In this document: positions 42,263 to 50,831 of the stretch, piece after piece
Layout: every line of letters begins with the position of its first letter
Numbering within the stretch: the first letter of the stretch is position 1
From: Glaciibacter superstes DSM 21135
Lineage (GTDB): Bacteria > Actinomycetota > Actinomycetes > Actinomycetales > Microbacteriaceae
Assembly: GCF_000421145.1 (NCBI RefSeq)
Contig: NZ_ATWH01000002.1
Location: forward strand, 1 to 64,000
Reading direction: 5' to 3'
DNA: 64,000 nucleotides
The notes under the pieces: model-generated
Told to the model about the DNA's origin: nothing
Databases searched by the model: none
The model's input: only the letters and a program-made list of their open reading frames with translations
Translations under genes and position numbers: made by a program

Positions 42263-42949
42263 TCAGTGGAGAGGGTTGTCGAGCTGGGACAGCCGCAGCA
42301 CCCGGCAAGGCCCCGCACGGAACTCCGGCGCCACCGGACTACAAGCGATGAACACCGTGAATGACACCGGCCCGGAAGACTCCACCGGGTCGGTATCCCA
42401 GGTCCCGGTACGGTGCCGGACTCCGGTGATCGTGTACGCGGTCGCCCCTTTGGGGAGCTGGCCCGGCGCGGCCTGTTCGACCGCGGTTTCCCACGCTTCG
42501 GGGACGGCGGCGGTGTCGATGGTCAGCCATTGGCGGGTCTGGTACTGCCGGAGCTGCGCCCACGCAGGCGGAGACGGCAGATATCCGCGTATGTCCGAGG
42601 CGAGCAGGTCCGCCTCCGCCTCGTCGGCGGCATCCAGGATCGGTTGCGCGTAGTCCGCCGGCCCCGCGCTGCCGGTCGTGTTCCAGGTGAACAAGGCTGT
42701 GGCGATGCTCTGGGCGAAGGCTTCCGGATCAGTTGACACGGGCAACGGCTCGGGTTTGCTGCCCGTGCCGTTCGAGGGTGTGGGAGTGCCCGGTGCAGTG
42801 GAGGTCACCGGGTCAGGAGTGTCGGCGTCGGAGCCGGGCCCGCGAAGCAGCCCGTACACGCCGACACCAACCAGGAGAAAAAGTGCGACACCGCCAGCGA
42901 TGACGGCGATCAGGAGGCGACGGCGGCGACGGTCAGCGGCGGGGTCCAT
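42263..42949 (-). CDS. membrane-anchored transfer protein, possibly VirB8/TcpC-like
   Basis: Protein of 228 residues: a basic start (DRRRRR), one membrane span (LLIAVIAGGVALFLLVGVGV, about 12-32), a Thr/Pro/Ser linker, then an outside domain from about residue 75 (FAQSIATALFTWNTTG onward) with mixed alpha/beta pattern. The topology and place next to the wall hydrolase fit a VirB8/TcpC-type scaffold, but I see no diagnostic motif. It precedes the M23 gene by 14 bases. Confidence 0.65.
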   Translation of the reverse strand: MDPAADRRRRRLLIAVIAGGVALFLLVGVGVYGLLRGPGSDADTPDPVTSTAPGTPTPSNGTGSKPEPLPVSTDPEAFAQSIATALFTWNTTGSAGPADYAQPILDAADEAEADLLASDIRGYLPSPPAWAQLRQYQTRQWLTIDTAAVPEAWETAVEQAAPGQLPKGATAYTITGVRHRTGTWDTDPVESSGPVSFTVFIACSPVAPEFRAGPCRVLRLSQLDNPLH

Positions 42950-43023
42950 GCGGGTGTCCTCCCAGAAGACGACGAACAGGGTTGTCGCCTAGAAGGTGCA
43001 CACCCCGCACCCGAGCCCCCTGG

Positions 43024-44088
43024 TTAGGCCGTGCGGCGAGAGGAATCCTGTCGCGCAACCTCGATAGCTTCAGCGAAAGCGACAGTGCCGGCAACGGTCG
43101 CGGTGAACTGCTCCCACTGCTCATCCGTCAGCCCGGCCGCGATTTCCTCGACATCGAAGTGTTCCCACCACTCGATGAGGTCCGTCCAGGTGAGCACGAA
43201 CGCCCGCAAGGTTCGCCGCTCCCATCCGCCCGGAAGCACCAGAGGTGTTTTCCCTCGGGGCTTCTTTCCTGATGCCCGGACACGGGCGAGTGCGTCCGCG
43301 GCTAACCGTTCCAGGTCGGCGGCCCGCACGGTCGGTTCCTCCGCGCGAACCCGCGCGGCTTCTGCGCGGGCGTGGGCTTGCTCGGCTGGGGATGCGTCGG
43401 GGTTCACAGCGAGTTGTTCCAGCTCGGTCAGCGTGGCTTCCGCATTCACTCGTTGGAAGGCTGAGTACACACCGGCGCCTGCATCGATCCGTTCCAGCTC
43501 CGCCGATGCTGCTGCGCGTACATGCTCGGGCTGGGAAGCGTCGCCTGCCAGATCTTGGAGACGTCCGACTCGTTCCAGAGTTGTGTAGGCATTGCGTCCC
43601 GTGACCATAAGAGCCGCCTGCGCACGGGCTTTGCCCGCCGATTCTGACGGTGGTGCCAATTTGGCACCACCGTCAACTCTCGGGTTGTGACCGCCCGCAA
43701 CGAACCGTGAATCGACCTGCCTGCGGGCTGCATCCTCAGCCATCACGGTCTTCAGCTCCCGATAGAGGGTTGCCTGCTCAGTCGGGGTCAGGGGCTTGTG
43801 GAGGGCGTTGTCGTCTTGTTCGGCGAGGAGCTGCCCGAGCCGGTCGGTGATCCCGGATCGCACCCAGACGTTCACCGTCTTGATCCCCAATGCTTGGAGC
43901 GCGGAGAGCCGGCGGGCACCGCACACCAGCGCACCCTCGGGCGTGATCGTGATCGGCTGGAGGAGTCCTTCGCGGCGGATGGACTCGATCATCGCGTCGA
44001 GATCGCCGAGGTCGGTGCGGTGGCGACGGCCGACGGTGATGGAGTCGAGTGAGCGTTCCAGCTCGATATGCCCAGGACTGTTAGCCAC
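43024..44088 (-). CDS. ParB-like nuclease-domain protein
   Basis: Protein of 354 residues. The ParB N-terminal domain spans 10-95 (HRTDLGDLDAMIESIRREGL; TPEGALVCGARRLSALQALG, the CTP/arginine patch GARR). A helical DNA-binding middle part follows, with MVTGRNAYTTLERVGRLQDL as likely helix-turn-helix. No parA lies beside it, which is common for such ICE proteins. Its own coding sequence includes a perfect 31-bp palindrome. The start overlaps the stop of the next upstream gene by 8 bases. Confidence 0.88.
   Translation of the reverse strand: MANSPGHIELERSLDSITVGRRHRTDLGDLDAMIESIRREGLLQPITITPEGALVCGARRLSALQALGIKTVNVWVRSGITDRLGQLLAEQDDNALHKPLTPTEQATLYRELKTVMAEDAARRQVDSRFVAGGHNPRVDGGAKLAPPSESAGKARAQAALMVTGRNAYTTLERVGRLQDLAGDASQPEHVRAAASAELERIDAGAGVYSAFQRVNAEATLTELEQLAVNPDASPAEQAHARAEAARVRAEEPTVRAADLERLAADALARVRASGKKPRGKTPLVLPGGWERRTLRAFVLTWTDLIEWWEHFDVEEIAAGLTDEQWEQFTATVAGTVAFAEAIEVARQDSSRRTA
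43645..43675. repeat. perfect 31-bp palindrome inside parB
   Basis: TGACGGTGGTGCCAA, a single T, and TTGGCACCACCGTCA are exact mirror complements, 15-bp arms around one base. In the parB reading it encodes VDGGAKLAPPS, between the ParB domain and the helix-turn-helix part. A palindrome of this length does not arise by chance at this scale, and the parB context makes a parS-like binding site likely. Confidence 0.9.
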
Positions 44089-44944
44089 GACCCCACCTCG
44101 ACGGATGTTCTGGCGTCACCATGACGATCTCGGCAAGCAAAGCATCATCATTGAGTAGCGCGGGAAGTGATTCGCCGATGAGGAGACGCAAGAGGACACC
44201 GCGGCCGGCGTCGGTGTGCGCGAGATCGGGGTCGGGGTTGCCGAGCACGATCCGCAGCATCCCCAGCCACGATGCGCTGGGAAGATCCAAGAGTGCGCGG
44301 GCGGGGTAGTCGCGGCGCAGCGCCTCGAACGCGGACTGGCGCGACGCGGAATCGGTCAGGCGGGAGCAGATGTACTCGACTCCGCCTCGTGCCGAGGTAC
44401 TGGACCAGCCCATCAGGGTGAACAGGTCGATCGCGTCTTCGACCGCTGACTCGACGCTCGTTATCCCGTCGAAGCCGTCCGCTTGTTCCTCATCGTCATC
44501 ATCGAACGGGGTGATGCGGAACGTTTCGTGATAGTCGGTGAGCGGGTTCTCGCGGTCGCTGAACCGCTCCGCGTCATGAAACACGGAGAAGCGCGGCCGC
44601 CTGGCCTGATGCACCGAACACAAGAGCCCGTTGGCGCGTTCTTCCGCGATGCAGGTGACCTGCACGGCGCGGGTGACCATCGCCCACGGATCATCGGCCT
44701 TCCGCACTGACGGGGCACGCATCGCGTCGAACGCGGCCGAGACGGCTTCCCACGGGTCCAAGCCATGTTTCTTCGCCAACGCCGCGTACTTCTCGGCGGC
44801 GTGCCGCATGAGCGCGGTGACCTCGGGGTCGGCTCGCCATGCCCCGCGTCCCTGAGCGTGCAGGCGGGTGAGGAGAGTGCGGAGTCCTTCGGAGTTCTCG
44901 AAACCCTGTCGGCGCTGGCCTTGCTGTGTGCTCGTGGTTGTCAT
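44081..44944 (-). CDS. conserved ICE protein of unknown function
   Basis: Protein of 287 residues from ATG 44944 (AGGAGG before it); sequence further upstream is not coding. It is mostly helical, with LRTLLTRLHAQGRGAWRADP, AALAKKHGLDPWEAVSAAFD and a Trp-rich WAMVTRAVQVTCIAEERANG segment, then an acidic loop (DDDDEEQADG) and a Leu-rich C-terminal region. I cannot assign a domain, though the first part recalls replication-associated proteins seen beside ParB in actinobacterial ICEs. It overlaps parB. Confidence 0.75.
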   Translation of the reverse strand: MTTTSTQQGQRRQGFENSEGLRTLLTRLHAQGRGAWRADPEVTALMRHAAEKYAALAKKHGLDPWEAVSAAFDAMRAPSVRKADDPWAMVTRAVQVTCIAEERANGLLCSVHQARRPRFSVFHDAERFSDRENPLTDYHETFRITPFDDDDEEQADGFDGITSVESAVEDAIDLFTLMGWSSTSARGGVEYICSRLTDSASRQSAFEALRRDYPARALLDLPSASWLGMLRIVLGNPDPDLAHTDAGRGVLLRLLIGESLPALLNDDALLAEIVMVTPEHPSRWGRG

Positions 44945-45029
44945 GGGTGTGGCACCTCCTGACAGGCAGGTGCACACACCACCCCCAGTAATCCACGATG
45001 CAATGATGCTGGGGGTGATCATGATCAGC

Positions 45030-45431
45030 TCACCGCGTTCCGATCCCCGGACGCCCCACTGACTGGGCTGGCGGCGTTCTCCGGTTTCCGAATGCTGACA
45101 AGGGCGACAAGCGGTGAGCACGTTCGCTGATCGCGTGCCGGCGCGTTGCGGCCGCTTGGACGGTGACCCGGCGAGTGCGGCGAGTGAGTTCGGCCTGAAA
45201 GTCGATCCCACACCCCGATATTCGCCCGCCTGCGTGGGAGAGCAGGTCTGTGGGTCGGGTCCATACGACGCCCCGGCCGGGCTTCCGCTCCGCCTTCTTT
45301 GTCGGGTCTGGCTTGGTGAGGGACGGGTCGCCGTGGCGCGACAGTTCCTCGTTGTCCTCAACAGCACGCGGCACGTCGGGCTTCTCGCTCGCTGGGCGGT
45401 CGATGGTCTCTGGTGTTTGGTCGGTGCTCAT
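45030..45431 (-). CDS. hypothetical basic protein
   Basis: Protein of 133 residues. It is charged and probably disordered, with an acidic first third (DQTPETIDRPASEKPDVPRA) and an Arg-rich last third (ELTRRTRRVTVQAAATRRHA). Its ATG overlaps the stop of the DUF2637 gene (ATGA), the strongest sign that it is real. The C-terminal half reads poorly and could be eroded. No domain is recognised. Confidence 0.55.
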   Translation of the reverse strand: MSTDQTPETIDRPASEKPDVPRAVEDNEELSRHGDPSLTKPDPTKKAERKPGRGVVWTRPTDLLSHAGGRISGCGIDFQAELTRRTRRVTVQAAATRRHAISERAHRLSPLSAFGNRRTPPAQSVGRPGIGTR

Positions 45432-46084
45432 GGTGTCTCCTTGTCATCGGTGCTGGGAAGTGCGGGCGTGTGGAACCATCTGCCGATGGTGGAAGGGTGC
45501 ACTCCGACCTGCCAGGCAATCTGCTTGTTCGACCAGCCATCGCCCCGCAGCGCCACCGCCAGCTCGCGACCCACGGGCCGCGCCACCACGAGTTCCGCGG
45601 CATCAGCATCAGTCACACCGTCGGACTCGGTCTCAGGAGAGAGCTCGACCGGTTCGAGGTGGAGGGGGCGGGTGAGGATGACGGTCAGGTGCGTGATCGC
45701 GAGCAGCACCAGCGGCGGGACGGCCGCGACGCTGGCGGCCAGTATCGGCGGCACATCCGCGTCAGCAGACACGACGGCGTGGAGTGCGTTCGCCGTCACC
45801 GAGACCACGGCACCGGCTCCGAGGAGTAGCCACGGATACCAGGCCGACTTCTGCGCGGCGAGGGCGACGACGGCGACTGTCGCGACGACGATGATGCCGT
45901 CCACGATCAACGGCCACGCCCACGCCTGGCTCGCTGATACTCCCGACCGGTGCGCCAGATCAGCCAACGCTGTAAAGGACAACCAGAAAGCTCCGGCAGC
46001 GATGAACACTGTTCCGGCGACTGCGGTGACGACGGCCAGGCGCCCGCCACGTCTGCGCACGAGATCCACGGGTGCGGGGTTCAT
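45428..46084 (-). CDS. DUF2637 membrane protein with C-terminal HTH
   Basis: Protein of 218 residues. Four membrane spans fill residues 15-135 (AVVTAVAGTVFIAAGAFWLS; WPLIVDGIIVVATVAVVALA; PWLLLGAGAVVSVTANALHA; ILAASVAAVPPLVLLAITHL), which match DUF2637, a family of actinobacterial plasmids and ICEs. The last 50 residues carry DGWSNKQIAWQVGVHPSTIG, a resolvase-like helix-turn-helix. A membrane domain joined to a DNA-binding tail suggests a membrane-tethered regulator or replication protein. It lies between the primase gene and the small basic protein, both in overlap. Confidence 0.85.
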   Translation of the reverse strand: MNPAPVDLVRRRGGRLAVVTAVAGTVFIAAGAFWLSFTALADLAHRSGVSASQAWAWPLIVDGIIVVATVAVVALAAQKSAWYPWLLLGAGAVVSVTANALHAVVSADADVPPILAASVAAVPPLVLLAITHLTVILTRPLHLEPVELSPETESDGVTDADAAELVVARPVGRELAVALRGDGWSNKQIAWQVGVHPSTIGRWFHTPALPSTDDKETP

Positions 46085-46992
46085 GAGAGCACCTGGCTAC
46101 TGGACCGTGCCATACGGCGCGGTATCTCATCGCGCCCAGAACCCCCAGAGGTGGCAGAGGTGGTGTGGGTGGCGCGGTAGGCGGAACGGATCGTTGCGGT
46201 GATCTCCCGCGGCGAGAGCCCTGCATGTTCTGCAGCCGGCGCGAGGGCGTCGTGCATCTCAGGCAGACTCATGCCGGCTTCGGAGAGACGGCAGGAAGCC
46301 CAGAACAGCCCGCGATTGCGTTCCCCCTCGCCGCGGGCCGTGATCCAGGCTGCGAGCCGCTCCGGGTCAGCAGCAACGGAAGCCGTCAACCGTCCCCAAT
46401 TTCGCAAGAGAGCGGGATTGGGGCGGGGGTCTAGGAACTCCCGCAGAGCAGGAGCATTCACTGGGGACCCTGGGGAGTTCGACCCGGTGATCAGCACATA
46501 CGACGCACGCAGCTCCGTGGTCACCTGGACGACGGAGGGTGGCGCGATGATGTATCCGCCGTTGCCCCGGAAATCGACATGCGCGCCGGCGGCCTGCCAT
46601 GACGGTTGGTGCCGGTCACGGTGCGCCGGGTAGTAGGCGTGCATCCCGCCCGACGGCGTCCGCACCAACACCTCCCACCCCGCTACCAGACCCTCCCGGT
46701 GCGCCCTGTTAAACCCGGCGAACCCCGAACCTGAAGCCTTCACATCCACGTCGACGACTTCCAGCCCGGAGACGCCACCGGTCGGGATTCCGATGTTCGC
46801 GGCCGGCCACCGCCGCCACGACGCCGCGACCTGCCGCGCATCACTCGTCGCCTCGTGGAAACCATGCCTGATGAGCGGTCGCTTCTCGCCCGGCACGCAC
46901 GGAAACACCGGCACCCCGGCACGAGCGAATAATGTGGCGGCGTCCGGTAGAGAACGTCCAGTAACCGACGCGAGCAGGCTTGCGGTATCCAT
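46081..46992 (-). CDS. bifunctional primase-polymerase (prim-pol)
   Basis: Protein of 303 residues from ATG 46992. The prim-pol domain is shown by AGVPVFPCVPGEKRPLIRHG (about 26-45), NIGIPTGGVSGLEVVDVDVK with the metal-binding D-x-D, and VRTPSGGMHAYY plus HVDFRGNGGYIIAPPS. The C-terminal helical part ends in ITATIRSAYRATHT. No helicase domain is attached. It probably primes replication of the circular or transferred form of the ICE. It overlaps its neighbours on both sides. Confidence 0.9.
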   Translation of the reverse strand: MDTASLLASVTGRSLPDAATLFARAGVPVFPCVPGEKRPLIRHGFHEATSDARQVAASWRRWPAANIGIPTGGVSGLEVVDVDVKASGSGFAGFNRAHREGLVAGWEVLVRTPSGGMHAYYPAHRDRHQPSWQAAGAHVDFRGNGGYIIAPPSVVQVTTELRASYVLITGSNSPGSPVNAPALREFLDPRPNPALLRNWGRLTASVAADPERLAAWITARGEGERNRGLFWASCRLSEAGMSLPEMHDALAPAAEHAGLSPREITATIRSAYRATHTTSATSGGSGRDEIPRRMARSSSQVLS

Positions 46993-48068
46993 CACAGCCC
47001 TCTCGCCGCCGGAGTCGCCGATCGCGTCGACCGGGTGGCATCGGCACTCTGGGCCGTCGCGCATTCAGGTCGTGCCGCCGGCCGGGCTTCACGGACCAGT
47101 CCCGGAGGATCACCTGCAGCGACCTGCACCGTGGGTAGTGCGTCGAGGATCGTCCCGGCGGTCTTGCGGACTCGTTCACCGGTGGCCTGCACCACCTCTG
47201 CCGGGTTCTTATCCTTCACCGTGCCCGCCCACCCCGAGACATACGGGATCGTATACTCGCTGGTGTCCATCCCGTGAGCGGCACCGACCATCAGAGCGAC
47301 CGACTCAGCCTCGACCTCACCGATCCCGCGATGTCCCGACGCCTCCGGATTGCCTGGCCCGTGGAGCTTCACGTGGGCGAGCTCGTGCGCGAGGGTCTTT
47401 ACCTGCGCGGCGTCCGGCATATTCTCCCGGACCGCGACGGTCTTCGCCGTGTAGTCGGTTAAGCCGTTCGCGCCGCCGATCATGCCCTCATGCGGCACCC
47501 GCAACACCGCGAAGCCCTCAGCCTCCACCAGCGCTGCGAGCCAATCCCAGAGCCCAGCCGGTGCCTCGCCTTCGAGAAACACCGGGGCCGGGCGTTCCGG
47601 GATCGGCTCCCCATGCGTCTGGGAAACGTCCCACACGTAGGCCGGTCGGGCACCAATGATGTTCGACCGCGCGGCCTCGCCAGGCTTCGGCTTCTCGAAC
47701 TTCCCAAGTCGGCGCCACGACCCCGCATCCGCCGGAGTGAACGTCGCGAACCGACCCATCACGGGGGCGTAGATCATGTACCCGGCTTGGCCCTTCGCGA
47801 CCTGTCGGCCGAGGGTCTGCCACTGCTTGAACCCCGCCACATACGACGGCTCCGGCTCCGTAACACGTCCCTGCTCGAACGCATCCATATGCTGCGCCCA
47901 GATCAGCAGCGTGTTGTTGAACGAGCGTGACCGGAACCGGGCAGCGAACTCGAGCGCACGCTTCCAGTCCTCACCCGACACCAGCCGTTCGACAGCACCA
48001 GTCAAGCGCTCATGCAGAGCATCGAGCTTCGCATCCCGCGCAGCCCGAGCCTCCTCCGTCGTCGCCAT
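46992..48068 (-). CDS. ArdC-like antirestriction protein with zinc-peptidase domain
   Basis: Protein of 358 residues. The N-terminal 110 residues (RALEFAARFRSRSFNNTLLI; QWQTLGRQVAKGQAGYMIYA) fit the ArdC ssDNA-binding domain. The central IrrE/ImmA-like metallopeptidase has TLAHELAHVKLHG, with E further on in GEVEAESVALMVG. ArdC proteins shield incoming single-stranded DNA from restriction in the recipient. It is the first gene of the long minus-strand array, behind an AGGAGGGAGG site. Confidence 0.85.
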   Translation of the reverse strand: MATTEEARAARDAKLDALHERLTGAVERLVSGEDWKRALEFAARFRSRSFNNTLLIWAQHMDAFEQGRVTEPEPSYVAGFKQWQTLGRQVAKGQAGYMIYAPVMGRFATFTPADAGSWRRLGKFEKPKPGEAARSNIIGARPAYVWDVSQTHGEPIPERPAPVFLEGEAPAGLWDWLAALVEAEGFAVLRVPHEGMIGGANGLTDYTAKTVAVRENMPDAAQVKTLAHELAHVKLHGPGNPEASGHRGIGEVEAESVALMVGAAHGMDTSEYTIPYVSGWAGTVKDKNPAEVVQATGERVRKTAGTILDALPTVQVAAGDPPGLVREARPAARPECATAQSADATRSTRSATPAARGL

Positions 48069-48282
48069 GATGACCTCCCTCCTGGCGGGCCACCAGAACA
48101 GAAGTGACCCTTGCGACCATGAGGTACGCCAGGAGGATCAGGAGGACGGACGTCAGAACAAACGCGGCGACCGTCAGGCTCCGCGACGAACCCGACGCTT
48201 CACATCCGGTCTACGCGATCACAGCAACCGTGACACGCGGGAGAACGAGACTTCGCTGAAATCGTCTGGGTGGATGCGTAGA

Positions 48283-49221
48283 TCAGACGGAACGCTCAGA
48301 CTGGCTTGCCCTCCGGACGCTGTGTCGATACTCGCTTGGCGGAACCCCGACGCTCCGGCGAAACTGCCGGGCAGCGTGATCCGCATCTGCCCATCCAACT
48401 TGACGGGCAACTAACGCGATCGAGTCATCAGAGTCATGCAGGAGAGCGGCCATGCGTTCGACTCTCGCCATGGTTAGGTAGGCGATCGGCGACTTCCCGT
48501 ATGCCTCCGCGAACACTCGGCCGAGTTGCGATGCGGACAGATACACGGTCTCAGCGAGTTCATTCAGAGTCCAATCGCGTTCAGGGGCTTCGCGGATCAA
48601 GTTGGCGACGTGGTGGGCCTCGCGACGCAGCGGGAGGAACCGGCGTTGTCGCGGCGTGCCGGGAGCGGTTGCTCTGCGTTGCACAGCAGGCCGGCGGGTT
48701 ACGCTCACGCTGATATGCGGCACGATCACGTCCAGGACAGCGAAAAGTAATGCTTGCATCCGATAGAAGCGGGACTGTTGCCCACGATCACTGCTGAGGG
48801 CGACGAGTTCATCCAGCCACGGTGCGAATTTTCCTGCGCTGTCCTCTCCAAGATGAATCACCTGGAGAGGGTCGGCGTAGACGGCGTCGATGAGCAGTCC
48901 CGCTTCGTGCCGATCACGGAGAATAGCGGAGAGCTGCCAGAACACCTGATCGGTCAGGTAATCGCGGTCCAGATAGAGGGTCGTGACCGTGATCGTGTCC
49001 CGTGGCTCGCTTCCGCAAAGAGTGTTCGAGGCGAGAAGCACCACATCGCCGGCCACGATGCGATGTTGCCCGACCTCGCTGCATAGCGTGGCTGAACCTG
49101 ATCTCACGAAGATCAGCTTGATGCAGTCATACGCGACCGGCGCGACCACAGAGCAGACCGTTCTGCTTCGAGCCACCACAGGCTCGAAGCAGAACGAATG
49201 TCCTGCACTGTCAGCCGACAT
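48283..49221 (-). CDS. AraC-family regulator
   Basis: Protein of 312 residues. The N-terminal half looks like a cupin-type sensor (LIFVRSGSATLCSEVGQHRI, VAGDVVLLASNTLCGSEPRD). The C-terminal part has two helix-turn-helices: WTLNELAETVYLSASQLGRV and ALVARQVGWADADHAARQFR, followed by the family end GVPPSEYR. It lies 32 bases after the Cmx-like exporter and is probably in the same transcript, so it may control it or be passive cargo. Confidence 0.88.
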   Translation of the reverse strand: MSADSAGHSFCFEPVVARSRTVCSVVAPVAYDCIKLIFVRSGSATLCSEVGQHRIVAGDVVLLASNTLCGSEPRDTITVTTLYLDRDYLTDQVFWQLSAILRDRHEAGLLIDAVYADPLQVIHLGEDSAGKFAPWLDELVALSSDRGQQSRFYRMQALLFAVLDVIVPHISVSVTRRPAVQRRATAPGTPRQRRFLPLRREAHHVANLIREAPERDWTLNELAETVYLSASQLGRVFAEAYGKSPIAYLTMARVERMAALLHDSDDSIALVARQVGWADADHAARQFRRSVGVPPSEYRHSVRRASQSERSV

Positions 49222-49253
49222 CGCGATCCCGCGTCACCCCTGAACTCCTGCTT

Positions 49254-50429
49254 CTACGGCTTCAGCGAGGTGTTGGTACGGTGGATCGATTGCGCCTGCA
49301 TCGCCCATACGAAAAGCACCGCGACAACGAGGCCAGCGCTCACAAAGACAGGACCTTGCTCCGCGAAAGCTCCGAAAGCGATGCCGCCAAGGATTGGGCC
49401 AAGAATGGCACCGAGGTTCAGCGCGACGGTCGCGTAAGAGCCCCCCATGGTCGGCGCCTCCAGAGCCACGGCCATGATTCGGCCGATCAGGGTGCTGCCC
49501 ACGGCGAACGACAACGCGCCTTGGAGGAAGACGAAACCGAACAGGGCAACGGGATGCACCGCAGTGGTTCCCAACAGGACCCAACCCACGAGCAGAGCAA
49601 TACCGCCGAAGGTCAGGATCTGACGCCAGTAGCGGTCGGCGAGCCTTCCCGCCGTCGTCACTCCCGTGAAAGCCCCGACACCGAAGAGGGCGAGCACAAC
49701 AGGAACCACACGTTCGTCCAGGCCTGCTTGATCGGTGACGAGGGGTGCGAGGTAGGTGAACGTGCAGAACGTTGCGGCGTTGACCAGGACCGCCAGCAGC
49801 ATTGTCGTCTGGAGGGACGGGCTCAGGAGGGTTCGTAGCTCGGTACGGAGCGTCCCCCGCGAGCGCGAGTGATCGGCTTGGTCGAGTCTGGTCGGAGTGG
49901 CCGCGAGCACAGCGATGAGTGCAGGCAGCGAGATGACCGCGATAGCGAGAAGAGCGGTTCGCCAGCTCCAGAGCGATCCGACGAGCGCACCGGCGGGAAC
50001 ACCCACGATCAGCGCGGCTGTTGTTCCGCCAAGCACGACGGCGAGAGCGCGGGTTCGCCGCTCCGGGGCAACGATCGTGGTGACCGTCGAGAGGGTCACC
50101 GCGAGGAAGCCGGCGTTGGCGAGAGCAGCGATGACACGGGTTGTCAGCAGCACGGAGAAGTCGTCCGTCATCGCACCGACCACGTGCATGGCGATGAAGA
50201 CGGCGAGGAAGCCGGACAGCGTCCAGCGTGGTGACAGGTTACGACCGAGAGCAGCCATGACGGGTGCTCCCACCACCATGCCAACAGCGAATGCGGATGT
50301 GAGAAGCCCCGCCTGCGGAATGGTCACGCCGAGATCAGATGAGATACCGGACAGGAGTCCTGCGAGGAGAAACTCTGAGGTTCCCTGCGCGAAGACGGCG
50401 ACAGCGAGGAGATACAGCAAAATGGGCAT
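49254..50429 (-). CDS. MFS drug exporter, Cmx/CmlR chloramphenicol type
   Basis: Protein of 391 residues with twelve membrane spans. It opens with LLYLLAVAVFAQGTSEFLLAG, closely the Cmx signature, and carries LTSAFAVGMVVGAPVMAALG and TRVIAALANAGFLAVTLSTV of the DHA1 family. Cmx-like proteins of Corynebacterium and Rhodococcus pump out chloramphenicol; similarity by eye supports the group, not the exact drug. The ATG stands 9 bases after GGAG, which a strong hairpin would cover. Its neighbour in the transcript is the AraC regulator. Confidence 0.85.
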   Translation of the reverse strand: MPILLYLLAVAVFAQGTSEFLLAGLLSGISSDLGVTIPQAGLLTSAFAVGMVVGAPVMAALGRNLSPRWTLSGFLAVFIAMHVVGAMTDDFSVLLTTRVIAALANAGFLAVTLSTVTTIVAPERRTRALAVVLGGTTAALIVGVPAGALVGSLWSWRTALLAIAVISLPALIAVLAATPTRLDQADHSRSRGTLRTELRTLLSPSLQTTMLLAVLVNAATFCTFTYLAPLVTDQAGLDERVVPVVLALFGVGAFTGVTTAGRLADRYWRQILTFGGIALLVGWVLLGTTAVHPVALFGFVFLQGALSFAVGSTLIGRIMAVALEAPTMGGSYATVALNLGAILGPILGGIAFGAFAEQGPVFVSAGLVVAVLFVWAMQAQSIHRTNTSLKP

Positions 50430-50831
50430 GAAAATACGCTCCGAAGTGAGAAGTTGGGAAAGGGTGCTCGAACGGCACTTCCGTACTTCGGACGCGAATC
50501 AACAGAACAGCCGGCCGCGAGTATGGCTACTGGGTGTTCTGGAGTCGTCTCAACCGGGTGGTGTCAACGCATCAGCATCTTGGGCTACCGGAAGGCCGGC
50601 AGCCCGACTCTGGATGCTTCAGGAGAACTCACCTGAGGAGAATATCATCCGGGTACTGCGGAAGGCAGCATCCGGCCGTCGTGACGACTCGTCACCAACC
50701 CAAGCGTCCTTGAAGAGCTCGGAGTGCGCACACAGCCTGACCGGGACGGTCCGCAGTGAAGCTTGTCGATCGGGTGATGTGCGTTGCCAGCCGCCAGCTC
50801 CATTTTGTGAATGGCCCCTTCCTTAGTCGCA
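50430..50831. other. intergenic region between two exporter genes
   Basis: These 400 bases hold the leader of the Cmx-like gene (hairpin at 50437-50492). Tiny minus-strand frames such as MLMR at 50577-50563 could serve as leader peptides, but none has a good ribosome binding site. A direct repeat TTCTCCTGAGG/TTCTCCTCAGG-like stands near 50617-50642. I see no gene here. Confidence 0.5.
50437..50492 (-). promoter_or_regulatory. hairpin covering the exporter ribosome binding site
   Basis: In the transcript, TCCGAAGT (50492-50485) pairs with ACTTCGGA (50447-50440), and the latter contains the GG of the Shine-Dalgarno GGAG. A second upstream arm GAAGTG (50481-50476) can pair with CACTTC (50448-50443), giving a competing fold. 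This is the layout of translational attenuation. Confidence 0.6.
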
